The position numbers and the translations under genes were made by a program. The notes below the pieces were generated by a model. That model saw only the letters and a program-made list of their open reading frames with translations, did no database searches and was not told the DNA's origin. Below, piece by piece: positions 5,258-5,306 of a DNA stretch of 5,306 nucleotides (position 1 is the stretch's first letter; each line of letters begins with the position of its first letter). The DNA lies in NCBI GenBank assembly GCA_016296415.1, contig JAEDJH010000072.1:1-5306 (forward strand), written 5' to 3'. This DNA comes from Clostridia bacterium (GTDB lineage: Bacteria; Bacillota; Clostridia; Christensenellales; CAG-138).

Positions 5258-5306
5258 TGCTCGCATTAAATAAATGCCCGCATCAAATGATGCTCGCATT
5301 AAATAA
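5247..5306. repeat. two 27-bp direct repeats, 33-bp period
   Basis: Identical 27-bp copies lie at 5247-5273 and 5280-5306, separated by ATGCCC. Each begins with the palindrome GCATCAAATGATGC. Across the pair, GATGC (5256-5260) with GCATC (5280-5284) and GCATT (5263-5267) with AATGC (5273-5277) can form one longer interrupted hairpin. The first copy includes the last two and a half codons and the stop of the leucine-rich-repeat gene. The second stops exactly at the window edge, so the array may continue or this may be a contig end. The spacer is far too short for CRISPR. Confidence 0.85.

Noticed and set aside
4769..5299. 176-codon minus-strand frame with a tandem MRASFDA repeat
   Set aside because: The repeat is the 33-bp DNA repeat read in antisense; the rest is opposite two coupled + strand genes and has no ribosome binding site.
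5247..5306. CRISPR array
   Set aside because: There are only two copies and the intervening spacer is 6 bp, far below the usual spacer length; no cas gene is present.

Overview
The window looks like a piece of a tailed-phage or prophage genome from a Gram-positive gut anaerobe, probably of the Clostridia. Five lines of sequence support this. The capsid protein is of the N4-gp56 family in its Firmicutes form. The tail fibre has a BppU-like N-terminal region. A BspA-type leucine-rich-repeat protein has the C-terminal tail seen in clostridial phage proteins. The ribosome binding sites are of the GGAGG/AAAGGA type. The DNA is moderately GC-rich with GC-rich third codon positions. Host assignment is inference; no host gene is present. 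All five genes lie on the + strand.

Region 1-467 has no convincing gene. It holds a small hairpin (32-48), a weak promoter-like pair (87-115), an intrinsic terminator (138-164), a cluster of five 16-bp sites on a 15-bp pitch built on the palindrome TGTTCCACGTGGAACA (279-383), a hairpin at 392-408, and a terminator-like hairpin just ahead of the first gene (421-447). The palindrome closely matches parS, the chromosomal ParB binding site of Firmicutes. This makes it the most unusual feature of the window.

Region 468-2427 is the head module: a 207-aa probable scaffolding protein, then the 401-aa major capsid protein. They are separated by a very GC-rich element (1101-1189) that can fold into three hairpins enclosed by an eight-base G:C helix.

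Region 2587-5257 holds three genes joined stop-to-start. The first is an unrecognised 385-aa structural-type protein with eight 5-residue repeats, a helical middle and a conserved-looking C-terminus. The second is a 361-aa BppU-type tail fibre with an almost perfect Glu/Arg heptad coiled coil. The third is a 143-aa leucine-rich-repeat protein that probably sits at the fibre tip or acts in host recognition. The ATGA and TGATG junctions imply translational coupling.

The last 60 bases carry two identical 27-bp repeats separated by 6 bp. The first overlaps the end of the last gene, and the second ends exactly at the window edge. No terminase, portal, connector, tail tube or tape-measure gene is present, so head and fibre genes are unusually close together.
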